DNA of 30,182 nt from JANPLN01 sp041736155 (GTDB lineage: Bacteria; Bdellovibrionota; Bdellovibrionia; Bdellovibrionales; JAGQZY01): the NCBI GenBank assembly GCA_041736155.1, contig JBGSUL010000080.1, positions 1 to 30,182 of the forward strand, in the 5' to 3' direction. Position numbers and translations under genes: made by a program. Positions 8,533 through 16,818 of the stretch are shown here, one piece after another (position 1 is the first letter of the stretch; the number at the start of each line of letters is the position of its first letter). The notes under the pieces are model-generated. The model was not told the DNA's origin and did no database searches. It saw only the letters and a list, made by a program, of their open reading frames with translations.

Positions 8533-8582
8533 CTGTTCCCTTTTTGTATTGCAGCGCACACCAAAAAGGGAACAGTTACCTC
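8526..8582. repeat. Long perfect inverted repeat (21-bp arms, 15-nt loop)
   Basis: Arms at 8526-8546 (starting GAGGTAACTGTTCCC) and 8562-8582 (ending GGGAACAGTTACCTC) are perfectly complementary, with a 15-base loop. The left arm contains the stop codon of the exporter gene (TAA, 8530-8532). No T-tract follows on either strand, so it is not a standard intrinsic terminator, although a 21-bp stem could stop polymerase or protect the mRNA end. A single arm of closely related sequence lies at 21994-22014, which suggests a dispersed REP- or MITE-like repeat. Confidence 0.75.
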
Positions 8583-8657
8583 TGGAGTTACGGCCAAAAG
8601 GTGCTGCGCGCTTTTTGCGCCTGACACTGGGGCTTATATTTGATAAAACCCAGTGCT

Positions 8658-9281
8658 ATGGCGATTTTAGAAGTCCTTACATTTCCCAATCCACGCCTGC
8701 GTCACAAAGCGCAGCCCATCAGTAAAGTCACAGCCGAGATCAAACAACTGGCTGCGGATATGCTTGAGACCATGTATGCCGAGCGCGGTATCGGCCTTGC
8801 GGCGATTCAAGTGGGTGTGGAAAAACGCATTTTAGTGATCGATATCCGCCCCATGACGGATGGGGAAGGGGACCGCTACGATTTAAGCAAGCTTACCGAT
8901 TTGGAAAAAGCTGTAACTATGCCACTGGTGATCCTCAATCCGGAAATCAAAAAGAAAGAAGGCAAAACCACCTTCGAAGAGGGCTGCCTGAGCGTTCCTG
9001 GTTATTTTGAAACTGTTCAGCGCGATGAATACGTGGAAGTGACCGGTATGGATCTGGAGGGCAAAGCTCTCAACCTGAAGCTCGATGGGTTGTTGGCGAT
9101 CTGTATGCAACATGAAATCGATCATCTCGATGGCAAAGTGTTTATTGATCGTTTGAGCCCGATTAAATCCATGCGCTTAAAATCAAAGATCAAAAAATTT
9201 GGTTATAAAAAGAAAACGGACGACGATTCAGAAGACGACGATCATGATGAGGATGATTCACATGCTGAGGATGAAGAGTGA
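8658..9281 (+). CDS. def: Peptide deformylase
   Basis: Metalloenzyme that removes the formyl group from nascent protein N termini in the cytoplasm. The three family motifs are intact: GIGLAAIQVG (44-53), EGCLS with metal ligand Cys110, and QHEIDH with ligands His152 and His156 and catalytic Glu153. The protein is 207 residues, longer than the usual 165-180, because of a C-terminal tail that is first Lys-rich and then almost purely Asp/Glu/His (about 189-207). ATG 8658 starts with the typical M-A-I-L-E-V-L; no Shine-Dalgarno is visible. A TTG at 8640 in frame is less likely. It overlaps fmt by 4 bases. Confidence 0.95.
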   Translation: MAILEVLTFPNPRLRHKAQPISKVTAEIKQLAADMLETMYAERGIGLAAIQVGVEKRILVIDIRPMTDGEGDRYDLSKLTDLEKAVTMPLVILNPEIKKKEGKTTFEEGCLSVPGYFETVQRDEYVEVTGMDLEGKALNLKLDGLLAICMQHEIDHLDGKVFIDRLSPIKSMRLKSKIKKFGYKKKTDDDSEDDDHDEDDSHAEDEE

Positions 9282-10234
9282 GTCGGATCCTCTTTTGTGG
9301 CACTCCCGAATTTGCAGTGCCATCGTTAGAGGCGGTGAGCAAAATCGGCGAGGTCGTGCATGTGCTTTCACAGCCCGATCGTCCGGCGGGGCGGGGACAT
9401 AAACTGCAGGCGAGCCCAGTCAAACGCAAAGCCATTGAACTCGGTCTTCCGGTTTCGACACCCGAAAATATCAATGCCCCCGAAAATATCGAATTTCTTA
9501 AAACTTTAAAGCTCGATGCCATTGTGGTTGTGGCCTATGGACAAATTCTCAAGCAACCTTTTCTCGATTTGTGTCCCGATCGCTGTGTGAATCTCCACGG
9601 CAGTTGTCTTCCGCGTTGGCGAGGAGCTGCGCCTATCCAAAGAGCTTTGATGGCTGGTGACAAAGAGAGCGGTGTGAGTCTCCAGGTGATTGTCAAAAAA
9701 CTCGATGCCGGGCCCGTCATTGGGGAGCGTCGTTTAAAGCTCGATTCGCAAATGAATGCTTTGGAATTGCACAACCAGCTGCAAATTTTGGGAGTGGAGC
9801 TTTTTCAAAAGGATTTCCTCACTTTTTTAAGTGGAACTTTAACTCCTCAGCTCCAGGATGAATCTTTGGTGACCTATGCTGAAAAGATCCAAAAAAGCGA
9901 AGCGGTGATTGACTGGACATGGTCTGCTGAAAAAATACACAACTTAGTGCGTGGTTTGGCTCTGGGCCCCAGCGCGATGACAACTCTCAATGGTCAAGGT
10001 TACAAGATCCACCAAACACGCGTAGTAGCGGCGAATAAAATTGAACCGACAAAGAGGGCCGCACCAGGAACTGTGGTTGCCGTGGCCTCTGATTGTTTTT
10101 CGGTCGCTTGTGGCGCGGATGTTTTGGAAATCTGGCAAATTCAACCGGAGTCAAAAAAGCGACTCTCGAGTGAAGAGTTTTTGCGCGGATTTTCTTTGGC
10201 GATAGGGGAGAAATTTGGCAATGGCAACACGTAA
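9278..10234 (+). CDS. fmt: Methionyl-tRNA formyltransferase
   Basis: Transfers a formyl group from 10-formyl-tetrahydrofolate to initiator Met-tRNA. The start resembles all Fmt proteins (I-L-F-C-G-T-P-E-F-A-V-P), and the signature NLHGSCLPRWRGAAPIQRAL holds the catalytic Asn and His; the catalytic Asp lies in KKLDAGPVIG. The 318-residue length is normal, including the C-terminal OB-like tRNA-binding domain. The start codon is GTG at 9278, overlapping the def stop codon by 4 bases, which indicates translational coupling with the deformylase that later reverses this reaction. The 3' end overlaps rpe. Confidence 0.96.
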   Translation: MSRILFCGTPEFAVPSLEAVSKIGEVVHVLSQPDRPAGRGHKLQASPVKRKAIELGLPVSTPENINAPENIEFLKTLKLDAIVVVAYGQILKQPFLDLCPDRCVNLHGSCLPRWRGAAPIQRALMAGDKESGVSLQVIVKKLDAGPVIGERRLKLDSQMNALELHNQLQILGVELFQKDFLTFLSGTLTPQLQDESLVTYAEKIQKSEAVIDWTWSAEKIHNLVRGLALGPSAMTTLNGQGYKIHQTRVVAANKIEPTKRAAPGTVVAVASDCFSVACGADVLEIWQIQPESKKRLSSEEFLRGFSLAIGEKFGNGNT

Positions 10235-10868
10235 AAAAATGGTGGCTCCTAGTATTTTGTCGGCCGATTTTTCTAATCTGCAAAAAGAAATTCAAGCGGT
10301 GATGGACGCAGGTGCCGACTGGATTCATGTCGACGTGATGGATGGTCACTTTGTACCCAACTTAACGATTGGTGCCCCGGTGGTCAAATCTCTGCGCCAT
10401 ATGAAAAATATTTTTCTCGATTGTCATCTGATGATCGAAGAACCAGAAAAATATGTGGATGATTTTCTCAAGGCGGGTGCCGACAACATCACTTTGCATG
10501 TGGAATCCAAAGGCGACATTGCCGAATTACTTAAAAAGATTCGACGACAAAATTGCAAGGCGGGAATCACTTTACGTCCTCGTACTCCGATTGAAACCAT
10601 TTTGCCCTACTTACCGCTCGTTGACGTGATTCTGGTGATGACCGTCGAACCAGGCTTTGGCGGGCAATCCTTTATGCACGAGCAAGTGGAGAAAATCAGT
10701 TGGCTGCGCAAAGAGATCGATCAAAGAAAGCTGCCCATCCTCATCGAAGTCGATGGCGGAGTGAATGCCGAGAGTCTCCCGTATCTCCAAGATGTGGATG
10801 TACTTGTTGCTGGAAACTACATTTTTAAAAACGATTATCAAAAAACCATTCAATTTCTTAAGGGATAA
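10221..10868 (+). CDS. rpe: Ribulose-phosphate 3-epimerase
   Basis: TIM-barrel enzyme of the pentose phosphate pathway that interconverts ribulose 5-phosphate and xylulose 5-phosphate. Motifs visible in order are APSILSADF, WIHVDVMDGHFVPNLTIG (metal-binding His and catalytic Asp), DCHLMIEEP, LVMTVEPGFGGQSF with the phosphate-binding region, and EVDGGVN with the second catalytic Asp. Length is 215 residues, usual for Rpe. ATG 10221 has GGGGAG about 10 bases upstream; an in-frame TTG at 10215 is possible but less likely. The gene starts inside the end of fmt (14-base overlap), so it belongs to the same transcript. Confidence 0.95.
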   Translation: MATRKKMVAPSILSADFSNLQKEIQAVMDAGADWIHVDVMDGHFVPNLTIGAPVVKSLRHMKNIFLDCHLMIEEPEKYVDDFLKAGADNITLHVESKGDIAELLKKIRRQNCKAGITLRPRTPIETILPYLPLVDVILVMTVEPGFGGQSFMHEQVEKISWLRKEIDQRKLPILIEVDGGVNAESLPYLQDVDVLVAGNYIFKNDYQKTIQFLKG

Positions 10869-10871
10869 AAT

Positions 10872-12401
10872 ATGCAAATCAACGGGGATAGTGTTGACCT
10901 GCAAGCGATGGTAAAGGTCGCCTATGGTCGGGAGAAGGTCGAGCTCGCATCTTCAGCTCGTGAACAAATGCAACAATCGCGATCGTACATTATGTCGCGT
11001 GTAGAAAAGGGCGAAATCATTTACGGTGTGAATACTGGTTTTGGCGCCTTTAGCAGTGTGTCCATTTCACAGCCGCAGATTGTGCAATTGCAAAAAAATC
11101 TTATTCGCTCCCATTGTATGGGAGTGGGTCAGCCTTTTACTAAAGAAGAATCCCGCGCGATTTTATTTTTACGAGCGAATGCTTTAGCTCGCGGCCATAG
11201 CGGCATTCGCGCCGAAGTGGTGGATAAACTTCTTGAGTATCTCAATAACGATATTATTCCCGTCATTCCTCAGCAAGGCAGTGTGGGCGCCAGTGGCGAT
11301 TTAGCGCCGTTGTCGCATTTGGCGCTGGCTATTATCGGCGAAGGCGAAGTGTGGGGCGAAGACGACAAACCTACGGATGTAAACACGCTTCTTGCCAAGA
11401 AAAATATAAAACCCTTAGAGCTGCAAGCCAAAGAAGGTTTGTCGATGATCAATGGCTGCCAAGTGATGACCGCCGTTGGCTTGTTACATCTCGAGCGAGC
11501 GCGACGTTTGTTGTGGTTCTCGGATCTTGCGGGAGCCATGTCGCTCGAAGCATTGCAGGGCAGTCGCAAAGCTTTTGATCCACTCATTGCCGCAACACGA
11601 CCGCACCCTGGCGAAGCCAAAACCGCACGTAATATTTTAAAGCTCATGGGTAAAACGTCACCCATCGCCGACGGCCACGCCAATTGCAATCGCGTGCAAG
11701 ACGCTTACTCGCTCCGTTGTATTCCTGCGGTGCATGGAGCTGTGAAAGATTCCGTGGGTCATTCGCTCAGAACTTTAGAAATCGAGGCCAATTCGAGTAC
11801 GGATAATCCTCTGGTATTTTCTGATGAAGGAAAAATTCTTTCTTGTGGAAATTTCCACGGTGAGCCCGTTGCTTTTGCTCTCGACTTCGTGGCCATTTCG
11901 GTGAGCGCCTTGGCGGCTATTTCCGAATGTCGTATTGAAAAATTAATTAATCCTTCAATGAGCGGACTTCCCGCATTTTTAGCTCCCGATGGCGGCCTCA
12001 ACAGCGGACATATGATTGTGCAGGTGGCAGCGGCGTCTTTAGTGAGTGAAAATAAAATTCTCGCCCATCCGGCCTCGGTGGATAGTATTCCGACTTCGGC
12101 CGATAAAGAAGACCACGTGAGTATGGGAACCATTGCCGCTCGTAAGTTTGGACAAATTGTCGACAACGCCGAAAATGTCATTGCCATGGAGTTGTTATCG
12201 GCCAGCCAAGCACTGGATCTTCTCAAACCACTCACGCCGGCATCTGCTGTGCTCGCCGCGTATCATGAAATTCGCAAAACTGTCCCGTTTGCAAAAGAAG
12301 ACCGTGTGTTTGCTAAGGACGTAGAGCAGATTCGTATTTTGATGAAAAATGGCTCACTGATGAAAACAATCACATCCAGTGTAGGAGATCTCGAATGGTA
12401 A
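10872..12401 (+). CDS. hutH: Histidine ammonia-lyase
   Basis: Cytoplasmic enzyme that deaminates L-histidine to trans-urocanate and ammonia, the first step of histidine degradation. The Ala-Ser-Gly triad that cyclises into the MIO electrophile is at residues 140-142 in GSVGASGDLAPLSH. Other family segments are YGVNTGFGAFSS and the conserved FHGEPVAFALDF region. Length 509 matches the bacterial enzymes. It starts 3 bases after rpe and overlaps hutU by 7 bases, so it is in one transcript with def, fmt and rpe. No hutI, hutG or hut regulator lies nearby, so the later steps must be encoded elsewhere or be absent. Confidence 0.95.
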   Translation: MQINGDSVDLQAMVKVAYGREKVELASSAREQMQQSRSYIMSRVEKGEIIYGVNTGFGAFSSVSISQPQIVQLQKNLIRSHCMGVGQPFTKEESRAILFLRANALARGHSGIRAEVVDKLLEYLNNDIIPVIPQQGSVGASGDLAPLSHLALAIIGEGEVWGEDDKPTDVNTLLAKKNIKPLELQAKEGLSMINGCQVMTAVGLLHLERARRLLWFSDLAGAMSLEALQGSRKAFDPLIAATRPHPGEAKTARNILKLMGKTSPIADGHANCNRVQDAYSLRCIPAVHGAVKDSVGHSLRTLEIEANSSTDNPLVFSDEGKILSCGNFHGEPVAFALDFVAISVSALAAISECRIEKLINPSMSGLPAFLAPDGGLNSGHMIVQVAAASLVSENKILAHPASVDSIPTSADKEDHVSMGTIAARKFGQIVDNAENVIAMELLSASQALDLLKPLTPASAVLAAYHEIRKTVPFAKEDRVFAKDVEQIRILMKNGSLMKTITSSVGDLEW

Positions 12402-14038
12402 GAGTGGTCAAAGCCCCAACAGGAACCAAATTGCATTGCAAAGGATGGCTCCAAGAAGCGGCCTACCGTATGATTCAAAACAATCTCGACCCGAGTGTGG
12501 CTGAGAAGCCTGAGGATTTGATTGTCTATGGTGGTATTGGCAAAGCTGCGCGCAATTGGCCGGCTTATGATGCCATTCTTAGAGAGCTCACCGTTCTTGA
12601 AAATGACGAAACATTGCTTGTTCAATCGGGAAAACCCGTCGGTGTGATCAAATCCCATGTGAATGCGCCACGCGTGTTGATTGCCAACTCCAATCTTGTT
12701 CCTCAGTGGGCCACGTGGGAGCATTTTCACGAGCTCGATCGCAAAGGTTTGATGATGTACGGACAAATGACCGCAGGGTCGTGGATCTACATCGGCACAC
12801 AGGGGATTGTGCAGGGAACCTACGAGACATTTGCCGAACTGGGTCGCCAACATTTTGGTGGCTCACTCAAAGGCAAAGTCATTCTTACCGCGGGACTTGG
12901 CGGAATGGGGGGCGCCCAACCCCTTGCAGGAGTTTTTGCCGGCGCCTGTGTATTGACGGTGGAAGTGGATCCGGAACGCATTCAAAAACGTCTTGATACG
13001 AAATACGTCGACGAAATGAGTTCCAACCTCGATGAAGCCTGGAAAAATATCAAAGCCTACGCCGCCAAAGGCGAAGCCAAATCCATTGGCCTTGTGGGCA
13101 ACATGGCCGAAGTGATTCATCAAATGATCGCTAAAAATTATTTACCCGATGTGCTCACGGATCAAACGTCGGCGCACGATCCGCTCAATGGATATATTCC
13201 GGAAGGATTTTCCCTCACTCAAGCTGCGGACTTGCGTACCAAAGATCCTAAAAATTATGTCGAGCGTTCTGTTGCCAGCATGACCAAACATGTGCGCGGC
13301 ATGGTGGACATGATGAAAAAGGGCGTGATCACTTTTGATTACGGCAATAATATTCGTGCGCGAGCCGTCGAAGGTGGATTCAAAGACGCCTTTGCTTTCC
13401 CAGGATTTGTACCAGCCTACATACGTCCTCTTTTTTGTAAAGGCAGCGGTCCATTCCGTTTTGTAGCTCTCTCCGGAGATCCCGAAGATATTTTCGTTGC
13501 CGATCAAGCGCTGAAAGAATTATTTCCACACAAACCCCATTTGTTAAACTGGTTAAAAATGGCGCGAGAGCGCATCGCCTTCCAAGGTTTACCAGCGCGC
13601 ATTTGTTGGCTGGAATATGGGGAACGAGCGTTAGCGGGACTTAAGCTCAACGAGTTAGTCGCACAAGGAAAAGTCAAAGCACCTATCGTTATAGGTAGGG
13701 ATCATCTCGATTGCGGCTCTGTGGCTTCACCGAATCGTGAGACCGAAGCGATGAAGGATGGCTCGGACGCTGTCGCTGACTGGCCCATCTTAAATGCCTT
13801 AGCAAATACGGCCTGTGGCTCTACTTGGGTGAGTTTTCACCACGGTGGCGGAGTCGGCATGGGCTATAGTCTCCACGCAGGACAAGTGATCGTCGCGGAC
13901 GGCACACCTGAGGCGGCTCAACGTTTACAACGAGTTTTGACTGCCGATCCGGCCATGGGAGTGTTCCGCCATGTTGATGCTGGATACGAAGATGCAGCTG
14001 ACGTGGCCAGAGAACGTGGAGTGAAGGCTTTCTTTTAA
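12395..14038 (+). CDS. hutU: Urocanate hydratase
   Basis: NAD+-dependent enzyme that converts urocanate to imidazolone propionate, the second step of histidine degradation. The protein starts with the family-typical G-T-K-L-H-C-K-G-W-x-Q-E-A-A-x-R-M. The NAD-binding glycine-rich loop reads AGLGGMGGAQPLAG, and the C-terminal part contains RDHLDCGSVASPNRETE and FHHGGGVGMGYSLHAG, both hallmarks of the family. Length 547 is close to the usual 550-560. The start at 12395 has AGGAGA about 7 bases upstream and lies inside the end of hutH. It is the last gene of the def-to-hutU run. Confidence 0.96.
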   Translation: MVRVVKAPTGTKLHCKGWLQEAAYRMIQNNLDPSVAEKPEDLIVYGGIGKAARNWPAYDAILRELTVLENDETLLVQSGKPVGVIKSHVNAPRVLIANSNLVPQWATWEHFHELDRKGLMMYGQMTAGSWIYIGTQGIVQGTYETFAELGRQHFGGSLKGKVILTAGLGGMGGAQPLAGVFAGACVLTVEVDPERIQKRLDTKYVDEMSSNLDEAWKNIKAYAAKGEAKSIGLVGNMAEVIHQMIAKNYLPDVLTDQTSAHDPLNGYIPEGFSLTQAADLRTKDPKNYVERSVASMTKHVRGMVDMMKKGVITFDYGNNIRARAVEGGFKDAFAFPGFVPAYIRPLFCKGSGPFRFVALSGDPEDIFVADQALKELFPHKPHLLNWLKMARERIAFQGLPARICWLEYGERALAGLKLNELVAQGKVKAPIVIGRDHLDCGSVASPNRETEAMKDGSDAVADWPILNALANTACGSTWVSFHHGGGVGMGYSLHAGQVIVADGTPEAAQRLQRVLTADPAMGVFRHVDAGYEDAADVARERGVKAFF

Positions 14039-14051
14039 GATTTGAACGCGC

Positions 14052-14121
14052 GCCCATCCCCCGCCGGGACGAGCTTCGCTCGTAAACGAGGACCGAAGGT
14101 CCTCTCTGCGGGTCCATGGGC
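14052..14121. repeat. Cloverleaf-like palindromic element between convergent genes
   Basis: An outer stem pairs GCCCAT (14052-14057) with ATGGGC (14116-14121) and CCCGC (14060-14064) with GCGGG (14108-14112). Inside lie two perfect hairpins: ACGAGC-TTC-GCTCGT (14069-14083) and GAGGACC-GAA-GGTCCTC (14088-14104). The element sits between the convergent hutU and lipoprotein genes and is more GC-rich than its surroundings. It could be a REP/MITE-type repeat, a structured RNA or a bidirectional terminator. Neither hairpin is followed by a T-tract. Confidence 0.6.
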
Positions 14122-14153
14122 TCAGTCGACCACCGTACTTTTTCTGGACGTTA

Positions 14154-14177
14154 GGCAAAGGGTGTTGGCCTTTTTTT
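14154..14177 (+). terminator. Possible weak intrinsic terminator downstream of hutU
   Basis: A short stem (AAAGG at 14157-14161 with CCTTT at 14169-14173, or GGC with GCC in an alternative fold) runs into seven T residues (14171-14177). It lies about 120 bases after the hutU stop, just before the end of the convergent lipoprotein gene. The stem is weak, so the call is tentative. Confidence 0.35.
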
Positions 14178-14187
14178 GGACATAAAA

Positions 14188-15105
14188 TCAATGCGATTCA
14201 GGTGGCACTAGTTCTGTCTGGTCAGTTTCGCCCTCATTGGAAGAGGTGCCGCTGAGGGCATTTTCCAGCAGGACGCGACCCACGACGACAACTACAACCA
14301 GGCTTTGAAGCTCTTCCAGTTTTTGTTTCAGCTGGGGGTTGTCCTCGCTCAAGCTCTGTAAGTTGCTCACGGGACCCTGTATCTGGTTAAGAATGTCCTT
14401 ATTAAGGGTCGCTAGTTTATTGATGTACTCAAACTCCTGAGTACAATTAGTGGCAGATGGAGGGCATCCTCTGACTGCTGTTTCTGCCTCTTCGATGAGT
14501 GTCTGCGCAGCTAGAATTTCTGAATTCAGAGACGCGCGAAGCTTGTCATAATAAGCAACAGCTTTACGTGAGTACTCAAGATTAGCTTCGTTCATCGTAT
14601 TGCGTATCTCATTGATTTTTGGACCAATGACAGAGGTAATCAGAGCTAATTGGTTCATCGAACTTCCCACTTTTACATACTCAGGGGAGTTGGGGTGAAC
14701 ATTGCCAAGTACGCTACCATACTTTTTCGAAGCTTCTTGCGCCACACGGGTGAGCGTGACGAGCTGGCAACTTTGCGTAGTTGTTCGTGAAAGTATCTCG
14801 TTCATTGAAGAGGTCAGCTGTTCTTCACTGGCGTGGTTTTCTAACATCTGATCGAGTAGAACATGATTGTTGAACACCGCTTGAATTTGCTCCTCGGAGC
14901 AAGAAGCTTCCGTCACGCCAGGTTCAGAAAGAAGCTGAACGTTGGCCATGGTATTTTGATAAGATTTGAGCGTCTCATCGGCTTCGTTCGTAGGTGAATC
15001 TTGAACTCGGCTACTGCCTTTCACACTTTCACTATCGTCGTCGGAGCATCCCGTGAGATAAGAGACGGACAGAATCATGAGAAAAGCTAACTTTAAAAAC
15101 TTCAT
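14188..15105 (-). CDS. Lipoprotein of unknown function
   Basis: A 305-residue protein with a lipoprotein signal peptide: M-K-F-L-K-L, a hydrophobic core, and the lipobox L-T-G-C (Cys20), followed by an Asp/Ser-rich linker (S-D-D-D-S). That linker suggests outer-membrane anchoring with the rest in the periplasm. The remainder is mostly helical and Glu/Gln/Asn-rich with likely coiled-coil stretches (about 170-270) and two Cys in a GCPPSATNC segment. A run of six Val occurs near residue 270. No family is recognised. The start at 15105 is preferred over 15168 because AAAGGAA lies just upstream and the signal peptide begins there. Confidence 0.75.
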   Translation of the reverse strand: MKFLKLAFLMILSVSYLTGCSDDDSESVKGSSRVQDSPTNEADETLKSYQNTMANVQLLSEPGVTEASCSEEQIQAVFNNHVLLDQMLENHASEEQLTSSMNEILSRTTTQSCQLVTLTRVAQEASKKYGSVLGNVHPNSPEYVKVGSSMNQLALITSVIGPKINEIRNTMNEANLEYSRKAVAYYDKLRASLNSEILAAQTLIEEAETAVRGCPPSATNCTQEFEYINKLATLNKDILNQIQGPVSNLQSLSEDNPQLKQKLEELQSLVVVVVVGRVLLENALSGTSSNEGETDQTELVPPESH

Positions 15106-15487
15106 AAGGTTCCTTTCGTTAATTTTAAAACACCAGGAGCTGTGCTGTGCAAACAATGTGCCCAGCAAGAAATGTTTTTTTTACACACTTATGAGTTTAG
15201 ATAATTTGATCACAATTACTAAAAATGTGTATTTGAAGTGTTGGGAGACGGGCGTACATTCGAAGTTTTTTGGCAAATTTAGAATCAGCCAGGCTAGATT
15301 ATGTTGAAGTGGCGTCTTGAATAGTCATCTTACGCCGGTTGATTCGGTTACTACCGGAATCGACCAAACCCACCGCCGTAAAATGTGAGAAATCTATTAA
15401 ATGTAATAGCGATCATCAATTTGCTACTGTTACGTTCAGTTTTATAACTCCAAGGTTGAAGCTCGATGAGGGTATCGAGATGAATCA
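15106..15487. other. Intergenic region with hairpins
   Basis: About 380 bases between the lipoprotein start and the end of the eRF1-like gene. It holds the lipoprotein promoter region (not resolved), a long imperfect hairpin at 15337-15365 (GGTTGATT and CGGT pairing with ACCG and AATCGACC around TACT, with one bulge), and a 6-bp hairpin at 15462-15479 (CTCGAT/ATCGAG) just past the eRF1-like stop. Neither hairpin has a T-tract. The short ORFs here show no gene features. Confidence 0.5.
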
Positions 15488-15877
15488 TTAAACCACGGCG
15501 TTAAAAACATCATATTTTTTAAAAAAGCGATGAGCGAAATCCATCATTTGCTTTTCTGTCTTGTGTTCAAAACTTTCAAAATTCTCTAGTCCGATAATTT
15601 TTTCAGCAAGTTTGTTGGCTTGATGAGAAGTTAAATGCTCTTTGAAATGATGTTTGGCCGTGCCAGGTCCCAAAATAAGCAACTGATCCGCATCTTTGAG
15701 GTGCGTCGCCAACTCTTTATAATAACGATCTCCTTTGTCATCCTCGCTTTTGTCATGTTTATGTCTCCGATGAAGATCTTTTCCACTCTTTTTTACAATT
15801 TCTTTATCAACACCCGATGTTTTTAAAGCAAAGACATGAGCTTTGTTAGAATCTAACCAAACAATATAATTATTCAT
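15488..15877 (-). CDS. eRF1/Pelota domain-3-like small protein
   Basis: A 129-residue protein resembling the stand-alone bacterial proteins often annotated as translational machinery protein, which match the C-terminal domain of eRF1/Pelota. Visible features are the start Y-I-V-W-L-D-S-N-K-A-H-V-F, a central His/Lys/Asp-rich charged segment (about 35-50), and LLILGPGTAKHHFKEHL (about 86-102), the typical core strand-loop-helix. Biochemical function is not established; a ribosome- or stress-linked role is inference. GGAGG lies directly upstream of the ATG. It follows the BON-domain gene by 34 bases in the same direction, so both are probably one stress-related operon. Confidence 0.65.
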   Translation of the reverse strand: MNNYIVWLDSNKAHVFALKTSGVDKEIVKKSGKDLHRRHKHDKSEDDKGDRYYKELATHLKDADQLLILGPGTAKHHFKEHLTSHQANKLAEKIIGLENFESFEHKTEKQMMDFAHRFFKKYDVFNAVV

Positions 15878-15911
15878 AAAACCTCCAAATAAATAAACTA
15901 CTCATTGCGGA

Positions 15912-16574
15912 TTATTGCTGAGCAAGCGTTAGGTTGTTAACCACCATTGAAACCCCTGGGGCTCTCCATGTTGTAGTTTGAATATCTTGCTTTTCTGCCA
16001 GCGATCGAACTTTACCCGAAAGTGTGACTCGATCTCCAGAAACTGAAACCTGAATTTCTCGACCTTCCTCTTTGGCAGTTCGTACAATGGCATCTTCGAT
16101 GAGTTTTTTTATATCGCCAGCCTCTGCCTTTGTTTTCATTTTGATATCATTCGTGACTCCGTAGACGCCTAAAAGATCACTCACAGCATACTTTGCAGAA
16201 TTTCGCTGATAGTCCCAATCGACTTCGCCGGTTAATGTAAGCCATCCCTTATTGACCGAAACCTGCACGTTTCCAGGAACTGAGTAATTCCATTTTAAGG
16301 CCTCGACGGCTGCTTTCGCAATTTCTTCATCTGATTTATCCAAGGATCCTTTTACCTCGAGCTCATCGGCGACAGCTTTGACACCACCGACTCTCTCTGT
16401 GGCATGCACTGCCGACATTTTTTCTGTAAAGTGCGGCACTGTACCCTCCAAGGTGACAATCCCATTGTTCGCGGATACTTTTATCTTCGTAACATTGATG
16501 CTTGGATCCCAGCTTAATTCGTTAATCACATCTTGTTTGACATTACCATCTGATTTACTAAAGAAATTAAACAT
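15912..16574 (-). CDS. Triple BON-domain protein (OsmY-like)
   Basis: A 220-residue protein built of three BON domains (about residues 8-75, 84-150 and 152-218). Each shows the alpha-beta pattern ending in a V-x-V-x-x-G-x-V-x-L-x-G-x-V strand pair (NNGIVTLEGTVPHF, NKGWLTLTGEVDWD, SGDRVTLSGKVRSL). BON domains bind phospholipid surfaces and are common in envelope stress proteins such as OsmY. No signal peptide is visible; the start M-F-N-F-F-S-K-S is not hydrophobic enough, so a cytoplasmic or membrane-associated location is likely. AGGAG lies upstream of ATG 16574. It probably leads an operon with the eRF1-like gene; similar gene pairs often respond to stress, but no promoter is identified. 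Confidence 0.85.
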   Translation of the reverse strand: MFNFFSKSDGNVKQDVINELSWDPSINVTKIKVSANNGIVTLEGTVPHFTEKMSAVHATERVGGVKAVADELEVKGSLDKSDEEIAKAAVEALKWNYSVPGNVQVSVNKGWLTLTGEVDWDYQRNSAKYAVSDLLGVYGVTNDIKMKTKAEAGDIKKLIEDAIVRTAKEEGREIQVSVSGDRVTLSGKVRSLAEKQDIQTTTWRAPGVSMVVNNLTLAQQ

Positions 16575-16818
16575 TTCTATTCTCCTTTGTTGTTATGGAG
16601 AGACAAAGCAATTTCAATTCCATTTGCTTAACGTATATAAATGAATTGAGAGTCGTAAAGAGTCTCAGAGCGAGTGTTAATTCCCCACGATGGGATTTTT
16701 CTACTCGTAAATTTGAAAGGTCGTAGCCAAGGAAGTTCCCCACTATGCCAGCTGAATCGTATAAGTCAGTACACATCTTAAATAGCAATTGTAGCTAGAT
16801 TTATTGGGGATATCGAAT

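Noticed and set aside
8526..8582. Reading the long inverted repeat as a classical intrinsic terminator
   Set aside because: The stem is long enough but no T-tract follows on either strand, and the left arm overlaps the coding end.
13821..14191. Minus-strand ORFs of 98 and 88 codons across the end of hutU and the palindromic element
   Set aside because: They are produced by the hutU shadow and GC-rich palindromes; no domain or start signal.
16567..16788. A 73-codon minus-strand ORF ahead of the BON gene with a faintly helix-turn-helix-like stretch
   Set aside because: It overlaps the BON start and its ribosome binding site, has no recognisable family, and probably covers the promoter region.
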